Source: JACRIM01 sp038042195 (GTDB lineage Bacteria > Planctomycetota > Phycisphaerae > UBA1845 > UTPLA1). Taken from it: a stretch of DNA of 64,000 bases. The notes under the pieces are model-generated. The model did no database searches. It was not told the origin of the DNA and saw only the letters and a list, made by a program, of their open reading frames with translations. The stretch lies in contig JBBTET010000061.1 of NCBI GenBank assembly GCA_038042195.1, positions 24,405-88,404 of the forward strand. The letters run 5' to 3'. Below, piece after piece: positions 60,421-64,000 of the stretch; position 1 is the first letter of the stretch, and each line of letters opens with the position of its first letter. The translations under genes and the position numbers were made by a program.

Positions 60421-61440
60421 ATGAATCGCACCAGCCAACGTAAGGCCTTTACGCTCATTGAGTTACTGACCGTGATGGCCATCATCACCCTGCTCATCGG
60501 CATCCTGACTCCGGCCCTTGGTGCCGCGCGTGACAAGGCCAGAGCCACGGCTGTCCGGGCACAGTTGAATGCCATGGAAGTCGGTCTGGAGAGCTTTCAT
60601 GGGGATGAGGGCAAGTATCCGGCGTCCAATCCGGTGTTTTATGCCAGCGACATCAATAATATAGGTGGCACCCTAAATGCTGAAATGGAGAATTGGGAGG
60701 TCGGAAACCTGACTGACCCACTTCAAGGCGCGCATTTGCTGGTCGATGCTTTGGTTGGTCGTGATTTTCTTGGTTACGACCCAAAGCCGACCGTCGTCGG
60801 AACGTACGACCGCTGGACCCCCACGAATTCCCGCCGTTCGCCTTACATTCCCGTGGATGGCGTTGATGTCACCTCGGCCGACAAGCCGCCGGAGGATGCT
60901 TTCGGTCGCCTAGTCACGGCAGCCGTTAGCGGTCAAACTTTTAATCCACAGCCAAACATCCAAGGTGCCGGAAGTACGTCTTTGCTTTGCCGTGTCTTCC
61001 GAGACAAGTTCGGCTGGCCGATTCTCTATTACCGAGCCAATCCGACGGCGACTTCTACAACACCTATCATCACGTCAGCTGGCGCAACACCTCCGCCAAA
61101 CGCCAACTACGGCAACGGATTCTACGATGGGCAGGACAACGCCGGCTTCACTAGCTACGCCACCTCACCGCATAAGATCGAGCAAGCGAACCTTGAACTT
61201 CTATATGTGGCACCCCCCGGTAACTACGGCACAGTATTAAGCAATAACTTTGCAGAGTTCATACACTCGATCCGGGCCTCGTCCTATGACCCGGCGATTG
61301 TCCCTCCGGCTGCGCCGCAGATTCGTAATCCGCGCCCCGTCAAGGCAGATCGATTCATCCTGCTCTCACCCGGCAAGGACGGCCTCTACGGCAACCTCGA
61401 CGACGTTGCCAACTTCAGCGTGCTCTCGACCGAGCGATAA
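60421..61440 (+). CDS. GspG-like pseudopilin (likely major)
   Basis: The 339-residue protein starts at ATG 60421 with GGAGG nine bases upstream. The prepilin motif is RKA-FTLIELLTVMAIITLL (Ala at -1, Glu at +5). The conserved GILTPALGAARDKARATAVR helix is typical of planctomycete pseudopilins. The C-terminus ends LSPGKDGLYGNLDDVANFSV, an Asp/Gly-rich stretch resembling the calcium loop of GspG. A strong terminator follows at 61471-61503. Confidence 0.82.
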   Translation: MNRTSQRKAFTLIELLTVMAIITLLIGILTPALGAARDKARATAVRAQLNAMEVGLESFHGDEGKYPASNPVFYASDINNIGGTLNAEMENWEVGNLTDPLQGAHLLVDALVGRDFLGYDPKPTVVGTYDRWTPTNSRRSPYIPVDGVDVTSADKPPEDAFGRLVTAAVSGQTFNPQPNIQGAGSTSLLCRVFRDKFGWPILYYRANPTATSTTPIITSAGATPPPNANYGNGFYDGQDNAGFTSYATSPHKIEQANLELLYVAPPGNYGTVLSNNFAEFIHSIRASSYDPAIVPPAAPQIRNPRPVKADRFILLSPGKDGLYGNLDDVANFSVLSTER

Positions 61441-61470
61441 GCCTCGTCGATGGCCCTTCGCATCAACACA

Positions 61471-61503
61471 AACGGCACGGACCTCGCGTCCGTGCCGTTT
61501 TCG
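61471..61503 (+). terminator. Rho-independent terminator after GspG-like gene
   Basis: A perfect 12-bp stem AACGGCACGGAC/GTCCGTGCCGTT with loop CTCGC is followed by TTTTCG. Confidence 0.8.
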
Positions 61504-61530
61504 TTGTACCGACACGAACTCTCAACCCGA

Positions 61531-62211
61531 TTATCCACCCCCCGAATCCTTCTCCTCCACCGCCTTGCGCATCCGCTGGTAATCGCGGTTTTCGGCCTTT
61601 TTCTTGTCGCCCTCGATGATTTCGTCGAGCGTCTTCGTCGCCGTGTCCCAGTCCTTCGCCATGACCGCCTTTTCGGCTGTGGCGAACAGTTGTTTCATCC
61701 GCCCTTCGCCAATGGTCTGACCCTTGGAGGCCTCGCCCATGTAGCTCGTCATGTACTTAACGAGGAACACGCTCCCCACCACGCCGCCGCCGCAGAGGGC
61801 CGTGATGATCACATACTTGAACGCAAACGTCCCGAAGATCGCCCCGAAGAAGTCCGCGATCTTCACGAGGATGGTCGGCTTCTTCGGCGTACCCTCCTCC
61901 AGCTCCGCCTTCTTTTTCTTTTCCCCCGGCTTCACCGTCTTGCCGGTGATCTGGTCGTAGCTGGCGATGAGCTTGTTCTGCTCGTCGCGTCGCGCCGCCT
62001 CTTCCTCGGCCGACACCTGCTTCTTCTTTTGGGCCTCCTCGAACCGCAACAATGCGGCGGCCGCATCGACCGCAGGCGCGGCGCTCGATCCCTTGTTCGC
62101 AGTGGGAATCTTCAACGCTGAACCGCACGATGGGCAGCGCACCGCCTTGCCGGCCAGCTCATCCTTGACCTTGAACTTTTTCCCGCACTTGCAGGCAGCG
62201 ACTATGGCCAT
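61531..62211 (-). CDS. zinc-ribbon membrane protein
   Basis: The 226-residue protein begins MAIVAACKCGKKFKVKDELA and then RCPSCG, a zinc ribbon of the same kind as in the protein at 33683. A Lys/Glu-rich linker leads to a hydrophobic segment (~residues 125-155, FKYVIITALCGGGVVGSVFL) and a C-terminal helical tail (MKQLFATAEKAVMAKDWDTA). I recognise no function. It interrupts the secretion cluster on the opposite strand. Confidence 0.7.
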   Translation of the reverse strand: MAIVAACKCGKKFKVKDELAGKAVRCPSCGSALKIPTANKGSSAAPAVDAAAALLRFEEAQKKKQVSAEEEAARRDEQNKLIASYDQITGKTVKPGEKKKKAELEEGTPKKPTILVKIADFFGAIFGTFAFKYVIITALCGGGVVGSVFLVKYMTSYMGEASKGQTIGEGRMKQLFATAEKAVMAKDWDTATKTLDEIIEGDKKKAENRDYQRMRKAVEEKDSGGG

Positions 62212-62421
62212 TCAACACGCGTCGGCTAAAGTGGTTTATCCGAGCCTCCCCAAGCGGGTCGCTCCGGTTTCAAATTATTGCAAAGCCGCCGGTTAATTAC
62301 AAGACGAGGCGCGTCGTTTCCCGCCGCCGACACCCTTGACCGCCCGGCCACTTGCCCTACGATCCATCGCGTGGAAGGGGTAATCCAGACAGAGCGCGCC
62401 CGGCGCTTCGCCAACTCCCGC

Positions 62422-63009
62422 ATGATTCCCGCCAAAAAACTCGGCATGACCCTCGTCGAAATGACCATCGTCGGCATGGTCCTCAGCGCGGGCCTCTTCC
62501 TCGTCTCCGGCTGGATGGGGGCCACGCGCCAATCGTCCAAGCGCGACCTCGCCGCCACCATGCTGCTCGAACTCGACAAGTCCCTCGCCCGCTACCATCG
62601 CGCCTGCGGCACCTACCCGACCTCCTACGGCCCCGATTCCGCCATCTCGGCGACACTGGTGCTGCTCGACCATGAGCGAACCCGTAAGACCCTCGAAGAC
62701 CTGCCGGCGTCCTGTTGGCGCGGACCCGGTCGGCGAACCCTGATCGACCCGTGGGGAACCCCGATTCGGTATTACGGCAACTCGTCGGAATCCCCCGCCG
62801 TCAAGGCCAACAACAATCGCCCGCTCTTCATCTCCGCCGGACCCGACCGCGACTTCGGCGACACGCTTCACGCTCGCATCGGCGACAACCTTCGCAGCGA
62901 CGACCCCGGCCCAGCCGGCTTCCGACTACACGACATCATGCGCGATACCTTATCCGGCAAGGAGCCAGACAGTGCCGAAACGGACCATCGACCAAGTGGC
63001 GGTGACTGA
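62422..63009 (+). CDS. short pseudopilin-like protein
   Basis: The 195-residue protein starts at ATG 62422: MIPAKKLG-MTLVEMTIVGM, a classic short prepilin leader with Gly at -1 and Glu at +5. The C-terminal domain has DPWGTPIRYYG and FISAGPDRDFGD, typical of GspG-type proteins. An in-frame GTG at 62371 would lengthen the leader. Its 3' end overlaps pgk by 38 bases, which is unusual for a secretion gene and a glycolytic gene. Confidence 0.8.
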   Translation: MIPAKKLGMTLVEMTIVGMVLSAGLFLVSGWMGATRQSSKRDLAATMLLELDKSLARYHRACGTYPTSYGPDSAISATLVLLDHERTRKTLEDLPASCWRGPGRRTLIDPWGTPIRYYGNSSESPAVKANNNRPLFISAGPDRDFGDTLHARIGDNLRSDDPGPAGFRLHDIMRDTLSGKEPDSAETDHRPSGGD

Positions 63010-64000
63010 TCTCCGCGTGCTCATGCGCGTGGATTTCAACGTCCCCCTCGAACACGGCCGCATCACCGACGACCGCCGTATCACGCAGGCGATGGAGTCC
63101 ATGCGCTCGGTCATCAATCGCGGCGGCAAACTCATTCTTATGAGCCACCTCGGCCGGCCAAAGGGAAGAGGATTCGAGGCCGAGTTCAGCCTGGAACCCG
63201 TGGCCCATCATTTGGCCAAGCTCCTTGAGAAGCCCGTCGCGTTCGTGAAAGAGAGCGTCGGCCCTGAGGTCGATGCCGCCGTTCAACGCCTCCAACCCGG
63301 CGGAATACTCCTACTGGAGAACCTCCGCTTCCACGCTGAAGAGACGCTCATCGATTCGGCCAAGAAGAATTCCGACAAGAAGCCGACGGTAGAGCAGCGC
63401 GCCGCGATCGACGCCTTTGCCGCCGCACTTTCCAAGAACGCCGACCTCTACTGCAACAACGCCTTCGGCACCTGCCATCGCAAACACGCCAGCATGTACG
63501 ACGTGCCGATGACGCTTGGCCCCGGCAAGCGGGTCGTCGGCCACCTCGTCGAAAAGGAACTCCGCTTCCTCGGCGACGCCCTCGCCAAACCAAAGCGGCC
63601 CTTCGTCGCCATCCTCGGCGGCGCGAAGGTCAGCGACAAGATCGGCGTGATTGAGAATCTACTGCCCAAGGTCGACGCCATCCTGATCGGTGGGGCGATG
63701 ACGTTCACCTTCCTGGCGTCGCAAGGGATCGCAGTCGGATCGAGCCTGTGCGAACGCGACAAGCTGGACCTGGCCAAGAGTCTACTTGCAAAGGCCGGTG
63801 GGAAAATCCTCCTGCCGACGGACAGCGTGTGCGCCACGGAACTCAAACCCGGCGTCGCCACAAGAATCGCCATCGGCCCCGTGCCCGACGGACTCATGGG
63901 CCTCGACATCGGCCCAGCAACCATCGCCGCATTCGGCACCACCCTCCGCAATGCCAAGACCATTGTGTGGAACGGCCCGATGGGCGTCTTTGAAACGCCG
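62972..64000 (+). CDS. pgk: phosphoglycerate kinase (3' end beyond the window)
   Basis: The enzyme converts 1,3-bisphosphoglycerate and ADP to 3-phosphoglycerate and ATP in glycolysis. It starts at GTG 62972, with AAGGAG seven bases upstream. The substrate-binding MRVDFNVPLE and LMSHLGRPKG, then ILLLENLRFH, AILGGAKVSDKI and WNGPMGVFE are canonical. The usual VNDAFGTAHRAHAS reads CNNAFGTCHRKHAS, and between LRFH and that block an extra ~15 residues (around KKNSDKKPTVEQ) are inserted. The frame is open to the window edge (343 codons). The gene overlaps the pseudopilin gene before it. Confidence 0.95.
   Translation, partial: MPKRTIDQVAVTDLRVLMRVDFNVPLEHGRITDDRRITQAMESMRSVINRGGKLILMSHLGRPKGRGFEAEFSLEPVAHHLAKLLEKPVAFVKESVGPEVDAAVQRLQPGGILLLENLRFHAEETLIDSAKKNSDKKPTVEQRAAIDAFAAALSKNADLYCNNAFGTCHRKHASMYDVPMTLGPGKRVVGHLVEKELRFLGDALAKPKRPFVAILGGAKVSDKIGVIENLLPKVDAILIGGAMTFTFLASQGIAVGSSLCERDKLDLAKSLLAKAGGKILLPTDSVCATELKPGVATRIAIGPVPDGLMGLDIGPATIAAFGTTLRNAKTIVWNGPMGVFETP

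Overview
The window looks like a chromosomal segment of a Planctomycetota bacterium, probably Phycisphaerae or a related lineage. The GC content is moderately high. Secreted proteins carry dockerin repeats and the DCNxNGxPDEC-type repeats common in this phylum. There are two PEP-CTERM proteins, several zinc-ribbon membrane proteins with CxxCGYDL or CxCGKKFKV-like motifs, and a pseudopilin-rich secretion cluster. Many hairpin-forming dispersed repeats sit between genes. There is one tRNA (His) and no rRNA, CRISPR array, intact insertion sequence or obvious prophage. The class-level placement is an inference from gene content only.

Region by region. 1-2.0 kb: a Cys-rich secreted protein (cut by the window edge) and miaA. 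2.3-4.3 kb: a six-repeat PEP-CTERM protein between two direct copies of a ~200-bp repeat. 4.3-6.1 kb: an AT-richer patch with a proteasome-like Ntn hydrolase and a truncated RhuM gene. 6.2-10 kb: pyrC, a PilZ protein and a MotA/MotB-like pair. 10-15 kb: a secreted M43-like metalloprotease, two very small genes, an SDR, a VapB-like gene with a truncated PIN toxin, and an ALDH8/XylG-type aldehyde dehydrogenase whose normal start codon appears to be missing. 15-19.6 kb: a zinc-ribbon membrane protein, an inositol-monophosphatase-family enzyme, a diguanylate cyclase, tRNA-His and tpx.

19.7-26 kb is regulatory: a RedB-like thioredoxin-fold protein translationally coupled to a hybrid histidine kinase, then a BlaI-like repressor with an M56/BlaR1-like membrane peptidase fused to coiled-coil and TPR regions. 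Two tandem operator-like sites lie upstream of the repressor. 26.4-35 kb holds a 1057-residue secreted protein with tail-fibre-like VGIGT repeats, a dockerin protein, an M32 carboxypeptidase, a PAS-GAF-REC protein with a degenerate His box, and a zinc-ribbon membrane protein. 35-38.6 kb is a small metabolic locus (PLP-dependent desulfhydrase-like enzyme, GMC oxidoreductase, divergent amidohydrolase).

38.6-49.7 kb contains a beta-propeller lipoprotein, a Tat-type four-cluster ferredoxin, a TlpA-like protein, MlaF and MlaD homologues (no MlaE seen), a NicO/RcnA-like transporter, a second PEP-CTERM protein with clear promoter and terminator, a GT-C-like membrane glycosyltransferase and NAD kinase. 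50-63 kb is a type II secretion/pilus-like cluster: GspF, four tightly overlapping pseudopilin-like genes, a 1503-residue GspK-like protein, a GspG-like pseudopilin with its own promoter, and a further pseudopilin whose 3' end overlaps pgk, which leaves the window at the right edge.

The most interesting items are the proteasome-like hydrolase in its atypical patch, the pseudopilin cluster with its giant GspK-like member, the BlaI/M56-TPR pair, the RedB-kinase coupling, and several loci where dispersed repeats appear to have eroded gene ends (RhuM, VapC, ALDH, amidohydrolase). All functional calls come from reading motifs; no database search was run.
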